A stretch of 64,000 nucleotides of DNA, from positions 1,426,001 through 1,490,000 of the forward strand of contig NZ_CP151650.1 of the NCBI RefSeq assembly GCF_038397775.1. Reading direction: 5' to 3'. The position numbers and the translations under genes are program-made. Positions 51,055 through 60,112 of the stretch are shown one piece after another (the first letter of the stretch is position 1; every line of letters starts with the position of its first letter). Below the pieces are notes generated by a model that was not told the origin of the DNA, did no database searches, and saw nothing but the letters and a program-made list of their open reading frames with translations. The DNA is from Pseudomonas sp. RC10. Lineage in GTDB: Bacteria > Pseudomonadota > Gammaproteobacteria > Pseudomonadales > Pseudomonadaceae.

Positions 51055-52545
51055 ATGCCGGATTCTCAAGACATTCTTATCGGCGCCGGTCTGGACGGTC
51101 AGCCCATTGGGCAGGCGTTGCGTCTGGCTAACCGTCATGGGCTGGTGGCGGGCGCGACAGGCACCGGGAAGACCGTGACGTTGCAGCGCTTGGCAGAAGC
51201 GTTCAGTGATGCGGGCGTGGCCGTGTTCGCGGCCGATATCAAAGGCGACCTTTGCGGCCTGGGGGCAGCGGGCAATCCTCAGGGCAAGATCGCCGAACGC
51301 ATCGCCGGTATGCCGTGGTTGAACCACTCACCTCAGGCATACCCTGTCACGCTGTGGGATGTACAGGGGCAGTCGGGTCATCCTCTGCGCACGACGCTGT
51401 CGGAAATGGGCCCACTGCTGCTCGGAAGTCTGCTTGAGCTGACTGACAGCCAGCAATCGGCCCTGTACGCAGCGTTCAAGGTGGCTGACAGAGAGGGCTT
51501 GTTGCTCCTGGATATCAAAGACCTCAAGGCGCTGCTCAATTACCTGCGTGAACAACCGGCAGCGCTGGGCGAAGACAGTGCGTTGATGACCACCGGCTCC
51601 AGCCAGGCGCTGTTGCGTCGGTTGGCCGTGCTGGAACAACAGGGTGCCGAAGCTTTGTTTGGCGAGCCCGCTTTGCAATTGGAAGACATCCTGCAGCCAG
51701 CAAGTGATGGGCGAGGGCGCATTCATTTGTTGGACGCCAGCCGTTTGGTGCACGAAGCGCCAAAGGTGTACGCGACGTTTCTGTTATGGCTGCTGGCCGA
51801 ATTGTTCGAGCAACTTCCGGAACGTGGCGATGCCGATAAGCCTTTGCTGGCCCTGTTTTTCGACGAGGCGCACTTGTTGTTCGCGGACACGCCCAAAGCC
51901 TTGCAAGACCGACTTGAGCAGGTGGTGCGGTTAATTCGCTCCAAAGGGGTGGGCGTGTATTTCGTCACGCAGTCGCCGGGGGATCTGCCGGACACCATCC
52001 TGGCGCAGCTCGGTTTGCGCATTCAGCACGGCCTTCGAGCATTCACCAGCAAGGAGCAGAAATCCCTCAAGGCGGTGGCTGACGGGTTTCGACCCAATCC
52101 CGAGTTCGACGCGTTGACGGTGCTCACTGAACTGGGCATTGGCGAAGCGTTGGTCGGGACGTTGCAGGAAAAAGGCACGCCGGAGATCGTCAGACGGGTC
52201 CTGGTGGCGCCGCCGCAATCGAGAATCGGCCCGTTGACCGAGTCGGAGCGGGCAGGGCTGATCGCTCAGTCGCCGCTGGCCGGACGCTATGACAAGCCAG
52301 TGGATCGCGAGTCTGCCTATGAGATGTTACTGGCCCGCAAGGGGCCTGCGGTCGATCCGGCGCATCCCGCTGCGACCGAGGAAAAGTCGGAAGGCGGATT
52401 TGCGGATATGGCGGGCGGGTTTCTGGGGGGATTGGCGGGGCAGGCGGTCAAGAGCGCGATGCGACAGGCCGCGAATCAGATCGGCCGGGAGTTGGTGCGC
52501 GGCTTGATGGGGTCGTTGCTGGGTGGAAGCAAGAAACGGCGTTAA
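51055..52545 (+). CDS. DUF853/HerA-like ATPase (YjgR family)
   Basis: A 496-residue ATPase with Walker A GATGTGKT near residue 35 and Walker B LLALFFDEAHLLF near 270, plus a C-terminal Gly-rich tail (GGFADMAGGFLGGLAGQAV). It resembles the HerA/FtsK-type helicase family member YjgR, whose role is not established. The ATG at 51055 (MPDSQDILIGAG) fits the family start. An ATG seven codons upstream is the alternative. It ends at a terminator before the convergent phosphate transporter gene. Confidence 0.88.
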   Translation: MPDSQDILIGAGLDGQPIGQALRLANRHGLVAGATGTGKTVTLQRLAEAFSDAGVAVFAADIKGDLCGLGAAGNPQGKIAERIAGMPWLNHSPQAYPVTLWDVQGQSGHPLRTTLSEMGPLLLGSLLELTDSQQSALYAAFKVADREGLLLLDIKDLKALLNYLREQPAALGEDSALMTTGSSQALLRRLAVLEQQGAEALFGEPALQLEDILQPASDGRGRIHLLDASRLVHEAPKVYATFLLWLLAELFEQLPERGDADKPLLALFFDEAHLLFADTPKALQDRLEQVVRLIRSKGVGVYFVTQSPGDLPDTILAQLGLRIQHGLRAFTSKEQKSLKAVADGFRPNPEFDALTVLTELGIGEALVGTLQEKGTPEIVRRVLVAPPQSRIGPLTESERAGLIAQSPLAGRYDKPVDRESAYEMLLARKGPAVDPAHPAATEEKSEGGFADMAGGFLGGLAGQAVKSAMRQAANQIGRELVRGLMGSLLGGSKKRR

Positions 52546-52569
52546 GCCTTTAGGTCACTGCGGAAAACG

Positions 52570-52597
52570 AAATGCCCACTGTGGGAGTGGGCATTTT
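52570..52597. terminator. Bidirectional terminator between DUF853 gene and pit
   Basis: AAATGCCCACT pairs with AGTGGGCATTTT across GTGGG, with A- and T-rich ends for both convergent genes. Confidence 0.88.
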
Positions 52598-52616
52598 CAT
52601 TTCTATCAAGTCCTGG

Positions 52617-54089
52617 TCACGCCAGCGCCTTGGACGCTAGCCAGAACAGGCCCGCCGACAGCGCGACGGTGGCGGGCAGAGTCAGCACCCAGGCCAGCAG
52701 AATGTTGCGAACGGTGCCACCTTGCAGGCCGCTCTTGTTCGCCACCATGGTCCCGGCCACACCGGACGACAGAATGTGCGTAGTCGAGACGGGCAGACTG
52801 AACACGTTGGCCAGGGCAATGGCGCTGGCGGTGGTGATCTGAGCTGACATGCCTTGGGCGTAAGTCATGCCCTGTTTGCCGATCTTCTCACCGATGGTCA
52901 GTACCACGCGTTTCCAGCCCACCATGGTGCCGATACCCAACGCCAGTGCCACAGCCAGAATCACCCAGAACGGGGCGTATTCCGTGGTGGTGGTCAGGTC
53001 CTTGCGCAGTTTTTCCAGATCGGATTTTTCACGGGCGTCGAGCGCTGGAAGTTTGCCGACCTTGCGCGCGGTGTCGTCAAGGCACAGCAGATAACGGCGG
53101 ACTTCGATGCGGTGCTCAGGGGCCAGGCTGTGATAGTCGGTCACGCCTTTAAGGGTGTTCAGCAGCGCGTCGATGGTCGGCTCGGTCTGCTCCGGGTTGC
53201 AGCTGAAGCGCTCCGGCAGGTCGCCCGAGGTCGACTTGCCCAGTGCCAGGTATTCGCCCAGTGTCGCGTTGTTGCGCTGGTAGAACTGGCTGAGGTGTAA
53301 AGTCGCGTCGCGGGTGCGCTCGATCTGATAGGTAGTGGTGCTGAGGTCCAACACGAATTGGGCAGGGACGATACCGATCAGCACTAGCATGATCAGGCCG
53401 ATGCCTTTCTGGCCGTCGTTGGAGCCGTGCACGAAGCTCACAGCCATGGCCGAAATCACCAATACCAGACGGTTCCAGAAGGGCGGATGCTTTTTGTCAT
53501 CGACAGTGCGGCGCTGTTCGGGCGTCTTGTGCATTTTCGATAACGGACGCCACGCTTTCAGACCGATCAGCACCAAGGCTGCGACGATGAAACCCATTAG
53601 CGGCGAGAACACCAGCGAGGCGCCAATGTCGATCGCTTTCTGCCAGTTAACGCCTTCGCCCAGCGGGATGTGGTTGATCAGCGCGTTGGCCAGACCCACG
53701 CCGAGAATCGAGCCGATCAGCGTGTGGGAACTGGATGCAGGAATACCGAAATACCAGGTTCCGAGGTTCCAGGTAATCGCCGCTGCCAGCAGCGAGAACA
53801 CCATGGCCAGGCCATGACCGGTGTTGACGTTGATCAGCAACTCGACCGGGAGCAGGTGGACGATGGCATAGGCCACGCCGACACCGCCCAGGAGAACCCC
53901 GAGAAAGTTGAATACACCCGAGAAGAACACGGCCAGATGAGGCGGCATGGCCTTCGTGTAAATGACTGTCGCCACCGCGTTGGCGGTGTCGTGAAAGCCA
54001 TTGATGAACTCGAAGGTGAGGACAAACGCCAGAGCGAGCAGCAGGCTCACAATCACCCAGGCATCCAGTCCGCTGAATAAATCGATCAT
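52617..54089 (-). CDS. pit: Low-affinity inorganic phosphate transporter (PiT family)
   Basis: The protein imports phosphate with a proton or as a metal complex across the inner membrane. It is 490 residues long with about ten helices. The family repeats are FEFINGFHDTANAVATVIYT at the N-terminus and SFVHGSNDGQKGIGLIM in the middle, plus PASSSHTLIGSILG and PVSTTHILSSGVAG. A central cytoplasmic loop of about 100 residues follows the second repeat. No pitA-associated PhoU-like gene (DUF47) is adjacent. Confidence 0.92.
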   Translation of the reverse strand: MIDLFSGLDAWVIVSLLLALAFVLTFEFINGFHDTANAVATVIYTKAMPPHLAVFFSGVFNFLGVLLGGVGVAYAIVHLLPVELLINVNTGHGLAMVFSLLAAAITWNLGTWYFGIPASSSHTLIGSILGVGLANALINHIPLGEGVNWQKAIDIGASLVFSPLMGFIVAALVLIGLKAWRPLSKMHKTPEQRRTVDDKKHPPFWNRLVLVISAMAVSFVHGSNDGQKGIGLIMLVLIGIVPAQFVLDLSTTTYQIERTRDATLHLSQFYQRNNATLGEYLALGKSTSGDLPERFSCNPEQTEPTIDALLNTLKGVTDYHSLAPEHRIEVRRYLLCLDDTARKVGKLPALDAREKSDLEKLRKDLTTTTEYAPFWVILAVALALGIGTMVGWKRVVLTIGEKIGKQGMTYAQGMSAQITTASAIALANVFSLPVSTTHILSSGVAGTMVANKSGLQGGTVRNILLAWVLTLPATVALSAGLFWLASKALA

Positions 54090-54325
54090 GGAAGGTTTTC
54101 TGACCCGGTATTAAGGGGGCGGGATTATGACAGAAAAAAAACATATCGATAGGCGCGCTGCCAACCGGTAGCAACCTGCAACGAAAATTCTGTCCAGCCA
54201 CCCCCGTTGACTTCCTGTCAGGAAGCGAGATGCAACGGCACTCGCTACAACCTTGGCCCAAGCGGGGAACGATCCACCGGATGTTCAGGCATCACCTCGT
54301 CAAGAAGCGTGCCCGGAGAAGCGGT

Positions 54326-54523
54326 TCAAGGTTCTTCCTTGAGCTCGCTTTCCATCTTCTGAAGTTCTTGCTTGAACGCCTGATCGAGCAAGCTGGCCCG
54401 CTTGCGCCATGGCTTGCGTTCCGGCTCGGGTTGGGCGGCGTAAGTGGTCACTTCGCCACCGTATACATCCTTGTAACGTTGTTCCTGGCGCTCTAGTTCT
54501 GCGCGCAGTTCATCTTTGGTCAC
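54326..54523 (-). CDS. Small conserved Pseudomonas-type charged protein
   Basis: The 65-residue product (MTKDELRAELERQEQRYKDV, then YGGEVTTYAAQPEPERKPWR) is highly charged and largely helical, with no membrane part. Translation most likely starts at GTG 54521-54523, since the ATG further upstream would add residues not typical of it. The function is unknown. Confidence 0.65.
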   Translation of the reverse strand: MTKDELRAELERQEQRYKDVYGGEVTTYAAQPEPERKPWRKRASLLDQAFKQELQKMESELKEEP

Positions 54524-55117
54524 GTTATTACCTGAGGGTGTCAAGTTAGATTCTGGCGTTAACGCAGTGTCCGGAAGTGTTGAACGTCATGGACTGATCG
54601 GTGACGGGCAAACGTTCGCGATCAGCTTTCAACGAAAGTAGTAAGCACTTCCGCCACCTGCGGCTACGCACACCAGAACGAAAAAACTGTCGTAGCGACA
54701 TTCATTTTTGGGTGGTGCCAGTCGGCTGGCGAATTGACCAGGCTTCTGGCCTGTCTATCGCCGGCGCTGCACTCGGGTAGTGCGAGCGGCGTGTTGATTG
54801 GATCCACGCCCGATGGGGCCGCGGACGTCACCCACGCCTTGGCGTTATAGCACGTCAATTGCCGTTACTATCTCCAAGAAGATCACAAGAGTCAACGGTG
54901 GGGGGCGCTGTAATTCAATAAGAACGGATAAATACTGTTTTTGTGTACGAAGGTTCTGAAGTTCTTGCCAGCAAATGTATGGGCTAACTTTGTTAAGCAT
55001 AAGAACGAACGCCTGAGACAGAATTCTGACGACGTAATTCCATGACAATGCGCAGGCGCCGATAAACGCAATTGTATTCGGATGCTTACAATTGAACGCG
55101 AGAGGGACAGAGCAAAG

Positions 55118-55205
55118 ATAAAAACGGCCTTGCGGGTAGCAAGGCCGTGCCTGGGACTTCTCAGTGGGTACCTGACCAGTATTTCCAAGAAGCCACATGG
55201 TGGCG
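55118..55205 (-). ncRNA. Candidate small RNA divergent from pcaR
   Basis: On the minus strand a -35-like TTGACC (55234-55239) and a -10-like TACCTT or TATACC (55211-55218) lie about 16 bases apart. About 60-80 bases downstream is a rho-independent terminator: ACGGCCTTGC-TACCC-GCAAGGCCGT (55124-55148) followed by TTTTTATCTTT. A short frame from an ATG at 55198 reads straight through the terminator, so coding is unlikely. A transcript of about 90 nt is predicted. The boundaries are estimates, and I do not recognise a known family. Confidence 0.4.
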
Positions 55206-55239
55206 TGTGAAAGGTATAAGCAACCGGGCCGGTGGTCAA

Positions 55240-55273
55240 TTGCGATTATCGGTCAGTCGTTCGATAATCGCCC
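55240..55273. promoter_or_regulatory. Two opposed PcaR boxes upstream of pcaR
   Basis: GTTCGATAATCGCCC at 55259-55273 closely matches the reported PcaR half-site GTTCGATAATCGCAC. TTGCGATTATCGGTC at 55240-55254 is its inverted, near-matching copy. They adjoin the predicted -35 of the minus-strand small RNA, so PcaR could control both directions. Confidence 0.65.
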
Positions 55274-55354
55274 AAACCGCCCTTGCCGTTGCACACAAAA
55301 GAGGCGAGAGTGGCGCTATAGAAGGCCTGCAAGGCCACGACGAACGGTGTGAAG

Positions 55355-56197
55355 ATGAACGATCAACTGCGCAATTCCTTTGCTTCGCTGGCCCCGCCAA
55401 TCGTGGCGTCACCGGCCAAGCGGATTCAGGCCTTCACAGGTGATCCGGATTTCATGACCTCGCTGGCCCGTGGGCTGGCGGTGATTCATGCCTTTCAAGA
55501 GCGCAAACGCCACCTGACGATAGCCCAGATCAGTCATCGCACCGAGATTCCCCGTGCTGCCGTCAGGCGCTGTTTGCACACGCTGATCAAGTTGGGATAC
55601 GCAACCACCGATGGCCGAACCTATTCGCTGCTGCCAAAGGTGTTGACCCTGGGTCATGCCTATCTGTCCTCCACGCCGCTGGCTGTCTCTTCGCAGCCGT
55701 ATCTCGACAAGATGAGCAGCCAGTTGCATGAAGCCTGCAACATGGCGACCCTTGAAGGTGATGACATTCTCTATATCGCGCGTTCGGCGACGACCCAGCG
55801 TCTTATCTCCGTGGACTTGGCCGTGGGAGGGCGTCTGCCTGCCTATTGCACCTCAATGGGCAGGATTCTGTTGGCCGCGCTGGACGACGTTTCGCTGCAG
55901 GAATACCTCGATCACGCGGACCTTCAGCCCAAGACCAGCCGCACGCTGCACACCCCTGAAGCGTTGCTTGAATGCCTTCAACAAGTGCGTCAGCAAGGCT
56001 GGTGCATTGTCGATCAAGAGCTGGAGCAGGGTTTGCGCTCGATTGCGGTGCCTGTCTATGACGCATCCGGTCAAGTGCTGGCAGCGCTTAACGTCAGTAC
56101 CAGCGCCGGGCGGGTCACCCGCAACGAACTTGAGCAGAAATTCCTTCCCATCATGCTCGATGCCAGCCGGGATCTGAGCACACAGCTGTTTACCTGA
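55355..56197 (+). CDS. pcaR: IclR-type regulator of the pca genes
   Basis: The regulator responds to beta-ketoadipate and activates pca genes. The 280-residue product has an N-terminal winged helix-turn-helix (about 35-95: FMTSLARGLAVIHAFQERKR, LTIAQISHRTEIPRAAVRRC) and a C-terminal IclR effector domain (LRSIAVPVYDASGQVLAALN). The ATG at 55355 (MNDQLRNSF) is chosen; a GTG two codons earlier is possible. It carries PcaR-type boxes on both sides of the gene, consistent with autoregulation and control of pcaF. Confidence 0.9.
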   Translation: MNDQLRNSFASLAPPIVASPAKRIQAFTGDPDFMTSLARGLAVIHAFQERKRHLTIAQISHRTEIPRAAVRRCLHTLIKLGYATTDGRTYSLLPKVLTLGHAYLSSTPLAVSSQPYLDKMSSQLHEACNMATLEGDDILYIARSATTQRLISVDLAVGGRLPAYCTSMGRILLAALDDVSLQEYLDHADLQPKTSRTLHTPEALLECLQQVRQQGWCIVDQELEQGLRSIAVPVYDASGQVLAALNVSTSAGRVTRNELEQKFLPIMLDASRDLSTQLFT

Positions 56198-56217
56198 TCT
56201 CGGCACCGCTTTTAACT

Positions 56218-56232
56218 GTTCGATTATCGAAC
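56218..56232. promoter_or_regulatory. Palindromic PcaR box upstream of pcaF
   Basis: GTTCGATTATCGAAC is a perfect palindrome of the PcaR half-site. The adjacent AGTCGATTACCGAAT (about 56237-56251) looks like a weaker second copy. It lies 105-120 bases before the pcaF start. Confidence 0.6.
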
Positions 56233-56336
56233 GGTTAGTCGATTACCGAATTGCCCCTTCTCCATGCTCAGGCATAACCTGACAGTCACTTGCGCGCCTC
56301 TCTGCGCGCCGATCATGACGCATGTGGAGAAACCTG

Positions 56337-57536
56337 ATGCGTGACGTATTTATCTGCGACGCGATCCGTACCCCGATTGGCCGTTTCGGCGGCGCATTGG
56401 CGACGGTCCGCGCCGACGATCTGGCAGCATTGCCGATCAAAGCCTTGATGGAACGCAACCCCTCTGTGGACTGGAACGCGCTCGACGAGGTCTTCCTCGG
56501 TTGTGCCAACCAGGCCGGTGAAGACAATCGCAATGTGGCCCGCATGGCGGCGTTATTGGCGGGCCTGCCGGTTTCGGTGCCTGGCGTCACGTTGAATCGT
56601 CTGTGTGCGTCGGGGCTGGATGCCGTGGGTTCGGCGTTTCGGGCGATTGCGTCCGGCGAAATGGAGCTGGCCATTGCAGGCGGCGTTGAATCCATGTCCC
56701 GCGCCCCGTTCGTGATGGGCAAGGCTGAAACAGCATTCGGTCGCGGGCAGAAGCTTGAAGACACGACCCTCGGCTGGCGCTTCGTCAACCCGCAAATGAA
56801 AGATCAGTACGGCGTTGAGACGATGCCGCAGACCGGTGACAACGTCGCGGAGGACTTCAACGTCTTTCGCGAAGATCAGGACGCCTTTGCGCTGCGCAGT
56901 CAGCAACGTGCCGCAGCCGCGCAGGCCAGCGGTTTTTTTGCCGAAGAAATCGTGCCGGTACGCATTGCTCACAAAAAGGGCGAAACCGTCGTCGACAAAG
57001 ACGAACATCCTCGCGCCGACACCAATCTCGACGCGTTGAGCAAACTCAAGCCCGTCAATGGCGCTGGCAAAACCGTCACGGCGGGTAATGCGGCAGGGCT
57101 GAACGACGGCGCGGTGGCACTGATTCTCGCCTCGGCCGATGCGGTCAAGAAGCACGGCCTGACGCCACGGGCGCGTGTCCTGGGCATGGCCAGCGCGGGC
57201 GTGGAACCTCGCGTGATGGGCATCGGACCTGTGCCCGCAGTGCGCAAGCTGGTCGAGCGTCTGGGGCTGGCGGTGTCGGATTTCGATGTGATCGAACTCA
57301 ACGAGGCGTTCGCCAGCCAAGGCCTGGCGGTCATGCGTGAGTTGGGGATTGCGGATGACTCACCCAAGGTCAACCCGAACGGCGGCGCCATCTCCCTTGG
57401 CCATCCGTTGGGCATGAGCGGGGCGCGTCTGGTGCTGACAGCGTTGCATCAATTGGAAAAAACCGGCGGCAGCAAAGGACTGGCAACAATGTGCGTCGGC
57501 GTAGGACAGGGCCTGGCCCTGGCAATAGAACGATAA
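56337..57536 (+). CDS. pcaF: Beta-ketoadipyl-CoA thiolase
   Basis: The enzyme cleaves 3-oxoadipyl-CoA to succinyl-CoA and acetyl-CoA, the last step of the beta-ketoadipate pathway. The 399-residue product is a full-length thiolase. The nucleophilic Cys is in [20 protein letters not shown], followed by [13 protein letters not shown], the active-site His in [20 protein letters not shown] and the second Cys in [10 protein letters not shown]. The ATG at 56337 ([15 protein letters not shown]) follows GTGGAGAAACCTG. It is followed by a hairpin, so pcaT is transcribed separately. Confidence 0.93.
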   Translation: MRDVFICDAIRTPIGRFGGALATVRADDLAALPIKALMERNPSVDWNALDEVFLGCANQAGEDNRNVARMAALLAGLPVSVPGVTLNRLCASGLDAVGSAFRAIASGEMELAIAGGVESMSRAPFVMGKAETAFGRGQKLEDTTLGWRFVNPQMKDQYGVETMPQTGDNVAEDFNVFREDQDAFALRSQQRAAAAQASGFFAEEIVPVRIAHKKGETVVDKDEHPRADTNLDALSKLKPVNGAGKTVTAGNAAGLNDGAVALILASADAVKKHGLTPRARVLGMASAGVEPRVMGIGPVPAVRKLVERLGLAVSDFDVIELNEAFASQGLAVMRELGIADDSPKVNPNGGAISLGHPLGMSGARLVLTALHQLEKTGGSKGLATMCVGVGQGLALAIER

Positions 57537-57558
57537 GCGACACACGCCTGAAACCCAT

Positions 57559-57607
57559 CGCCCGAGCCGTTGTTTGCCTTCACTAAAGGCAATCGACGGC
57601 TTGGGCG
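57559..57607 (+). terminator. Hairpin after pcaF
   Basis: CGCCCGAGCCGT (57559-57570) pairs with ACGGCTTGGGCG (57596-57607) with one G-U pair, and inside it TGCCTT pairs with AAGGCA. No proper T-run follows, so termination may be partial. Confidence 0.5.
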
Positions 57608-57621
57608 GTTGTCCTTGTGAT

Positions 57622-57652
57622 GTCTAAGTGTTACTGCTTAAGTCTAAGTGTT
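57622..57652 (+). promoter_or_regulatory. Direct repeats GTCTAAGTGTT upstream of pcaT
   Basis: The 11-mer GTCTAAGTGTT occurs at 57622-57632 and 57642-57652, exactly 20 bases (two helical turns) apart. It is just upstream of a TAGAAT -10-like hexamer near 57666. This layout suggests an activator site for pcaT. Confidence 0.45.
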
Positions 57653-57713
57653 TCAGGTTATGTCGTAGAATCCTGCTTTGTGGCTGGTCTTTATAAAAAT
57701 TGGGGAAACAATA

Positions 57714-59003
57714 ATGACAACGACTCACTACACCGGAGAAGAAAGGAGCAAGCGGATTTTCGCGATCGTGGGTGCCTCTTCGGGCAACCTCGTTGAATGG
57801 TTCGACTTCTATGTCTACGCCTTCTGCGCGATCTACTTCGCACCGGCTTTCTTCCCGTCCGACGATCCCACCGTGCAACTGTTGAACACTGCTGGCGTAT
57901 TTGCCGCAGGCTTCCTGATGCGTCCGATCGGGGGCTGGCTGTTTGGCCGAGTCGCCGATAAACACGGCCGCAAAAACTCGATGATGATTTCCGTACTGAT
58001 GATGTGCGGTGGCTCGCTGGTCATCGCCTGCCTGCCGACGTATGCCGCCATTGGTGCCTGGGCGCCGTTCCTGCTGCTGGTCGCACGCCTGTTTCAGGGC
58101 CTGTCCGTGGGTGGAGAATACGGCACCACGGCGACCTACATGAGTGAAGTCGCGTTGCGGGGGCAGCGGGGTTTCTTCGGCTCGTTCCAGTACGTGACGC
58201 TGATTGGCGGCCAACTGCTGGCCGTGCTGACCGTGGTGATCCTGCAGCAATTCCTCAGTGCCGATGAGCTGAAAGCCTACGGCTGGCGGATTCCGTTCGT
58301 GGTCGGCGCGATCGCCGCCGTGATCTCGCTGCTGCTGCGCCGTTCGTTGAAAGAAACCACGACCGCTGAAGTGCGTCAGGACAAAGACGCTGGCAGCATG
58401 AGCGCGCTGTTCCGCAACCACACTCGCGCCTTCATCACCGTGCTGGGCTACACCGCTGGCGGCTCGCTGATTTTCTACACCTTCACCACGTACATGCAGA
58501 AATACCTGGTGAACACGATGCACATGGACGCCAAGACCGCCAGTTACATCATGACGTGCGCGCTGTTCTTCTACATGTGCATGCAGCCGCTGTTCGGCAT
58601 GCTGGCCGATAAGATCGGTCGTCGTGCATCGATGATGTGGTTCGGTGCGCTGGGCACGATCTGCACCGTACCCATTCTGATGACCCTGAAGACGACCACC
58701 AGCCCGGTCGTGGCCTTCGTGCTGATCACCCTCGCGCTGGCCATCGTCAGCTTCTACACCTCGATCAGCGGCCTGGTGAAAGCCGAGATGTTCCCAGTCC
58801 ACGTTCGCGCCTTGGGCGTGGGTCTGGCCTACGCCGTTGCCAACGCCATCTTCGGTGGTTCGGCTGAGTTCGTTGCTCTGAGCTTCAAGAACATGGGCTC
58901 GGAGAACATCTTCTACTGGTACGTGACGGGGATGATGGCGATTGCCTTCCTGTTCAGCCTGCGTCTGCCTAAAAAGCCAGATTACCTCCACGAAGACCAT
59001 TGA
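57714..59003 (+). CDS. pcaT: MHS-family proton symporter for beta-ketoadipate pathway substrates
   Basis: This is a 12-helix major facilitator (metabolite:H+ symporter) of 429 residues. It contains [20 protein letters not shown] in helix 1, [16 protein letters not shown] (the signature loop) and [20 protein letters not shown]. PcaT of P. putida is known to take up beta-ketoadipate, and the identity here rests on position between pcaF and pcaD plus the family match. The ATG at 57714 follows TTGGGGAAACAATA. Confidence 0.85.
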   Translation: MTTTHYTGEERSKRIFAIVGASSGNLVEWFDFYVYAFCAIYFAPAFFPSDDPTVQLLNTAGVFAAGFLMRPIGGWLFGRVADKHGRKNSMMISVLMMCGGSLVIACLPTYAAIGAWAPFLLLVARLFQGLSVGGEYGTTATYMSEVALRGQRGFFGSFQYVTLIGGQLLAVLTVVILQQFLSADELKAYGWRIPFVVGAIAAVISLLLRRSLKETTTAEVRQDKDAGSMSALFRNHTRAFITVLGYTAGGSLIFYTFTTYMQKYLVNTMHMDAKTASYIMTCALFFYMCMQPLFGMLADKIGRRASMMWFGALGTICTVPILMTLKTTTSPVVAFVLITLALAIVSFYTSISGLVKAEMFPVHVRALGVGLAYAVANAIFGGSAEFVALSFKNMGSENIFYWYVTGMMAIAFLFSLRLPKKPDYLHEDH

Positions 59004-59085
59004 TCGGATTTCGCGCGCCTGTCACCGGGCGCGCGTTGTCCATACCTTTCAACGACTCTCTCGCGCGCTCGATTAAGGAGCTGTC

Positions 59086-59874
59086 ATGGCAGTGGTACAA
59101 CTTCAAAGCGGTCAGGTGCATTACGAGATCGAGGGACCTGCGGATGCGCCGGTCCTAGTCCTGTCCAATTCGCTCGGAACTGACCTGCATATGTGGGATG
59201 CGCAGGTCGCTTCCTTCAGCAAATCGTTTCAGGTTTTGCGTTACGACACGCGGGGCCATGGTCAGTCCGTGGTGAGTCACGGGCCTTATTCGATCGAGCA
59301 ATTGGGTCGTGATGTGCTCGACCTGCTCGATGCCTTGAAGATTAAGCGCGCGCATTTCTGTGGCCTGTCGATGGGCGGGCTGATCGGTCAGTGGCTGGGC
59401 ATTCACGCCAGTGAGCGGTTGCTTAAGCTGGTGCTGTGCAACACGGCGGCAAAGATTGGTGGACCCGAGACGTGGGGTCCCCGTATCGAAACGGTCGAGA
59501 AGGGCGGTGAAGCGGCGATGAAAGAACTGGGCGCTGGCGCGGTAGAGCGTTGGTTCACCCCGGATTTCGCCCGCGATCACGCGGATAAGGTGACGGCAGT
59601 GACGAGCGTGCTGGCGGCGACTTCGCCGGTCGGGTATGCAGCCTGCTGTGCAGCAGTGCGTGACGCGGATTTCCGCAAGCAGTTGGGATCGATCACAGTC
59701 GATACGCTGATCATCTGCGGCAGCCATGACCCGGTGACAACGGTCGCTGACGGGCATTTTCTGCAGAACCATATTCCCGGTTCGCAACTGTCGGATTACT
59801 ACGCGGCGCATCTTTCCAGCGTTGAGCTGGGCCAGACGTTTACGTTGCGTGTCAAAGAGTTTCTGTTGAGCTGA
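59086..59874 (+). CDS. pcaD: 3-oxoadipate enol-lactonase
   Basis: The enzyme hydrolyses beta-ketoadipate enol-lactone to beta-ketoadipate. The 262-residue alpha/beta hydrolase has the oxyanion-region motif LSNSLGTDLHMWDAQ and the nucleophile elbow GLS95MGG in HFCGLSMGGLIGQW. The catalytic His is near the C-terminus (YYAAHLSSVE). It lies 82 bases after pcaT. In relatives pcaB precedes and pcaC follows this gene; neither is present here. The gene ends before a REP-like repeat and terminator. Confidence 0.9.
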   Translation: MAVVQLQSGQVHYEIEGPADAPVLVLSNSLGTDLHMWDAQVASFSKSFQVLRYDTRGHGQSVVSHGPYSIEQLGRDVLDLLDALKIKRAHFCGLSMGGLIGQWLGIHASERLLKLVLCNTAAKIGGPETWGPRIETVEKGGEAAMKELGAGAVERWFTPDFARDHADKVTAVTSVLAATSPVGYAACCAAVRDADFRKQLGSITVDTLIICGSHDPVTTVADGHFLQNHIPGSQLSDYYAAHLSSVELGQTFTLRVKEFLLS

Positions 59875-59913
59875 ACGGGATGGGCGTTCGACCCCGGTGC
59901 CTGACACGATTCC

Positions 59914-60002
59914 TGTAGGAGCCGGCTTGCTGGCGAATGCGGCGGGTCGGTTACAGCCGCGTTGCCTGACACGCCCTCTTCGCCAGCAAACCGGCTCCTA
60001 CA
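59914..60002. repeat. REP-like intergenic inverted repeat
   Basis: TGTAGGAGCCGGCTTGCTGG at 59914 matches, in inverse, TTCGCCAGCAAACCGGCTCC at 59979, with an inner AACGCGG/CCGCGTT-type pairing. This is the common Pseudomonas GAGCCGGCTTGC repeat type. Confidence 0.8.
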
Positions 60003-60060
60003 ATGGTCTCGGCGTTCAACCACCAGGGATCCGATGCTCCCAGACCCGCCGACAGGCATA

Positions 60061-60099
60061 AAAAAACCCACCGGACGATGACCGTACGGTGGGTTTTTT
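60061..60099. terminator. Bidirectional terminator between pcaD and efflux channel gene
   Basis: AAAAAACCCACCG (60061-60073) pairs with CGGTGGGTTTTTT (60087-60099) across a 13-base loop, with A- and T-runs for both convergent genes. Confidence 0.92.
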
Positions 60100-60112
60100 A
60101 TTGGGCGTTGAA

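Larger units (their letters stand above)
54524..55354. other. Long intergenic region upstream of pcaR
   Basis: This stretch of 830 bases has no protein gene that I can support. Roughly 54860-55110 is distinctly AT-rich compared with its surroundings, which may indicate inserted DNA or a gene remnant. A minus-strand promoter and terminator at 55115-55239 suggest a small RNA, and PcaR boxes lie at 55240-55273. Both are listed separately. Confidence 0.6.

Noticed and set aside
54090..54325. Pho box upstream of the phosphate transporter gene
   Set aside because: CTGTCAG-like bases occur once, but not as the required tandem repeat with correct spacing.
54664..54858. 64-codon frame on the minus strand as a gene
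   Set aside because: No ribosome site, no recognisable family and irregular codon use.
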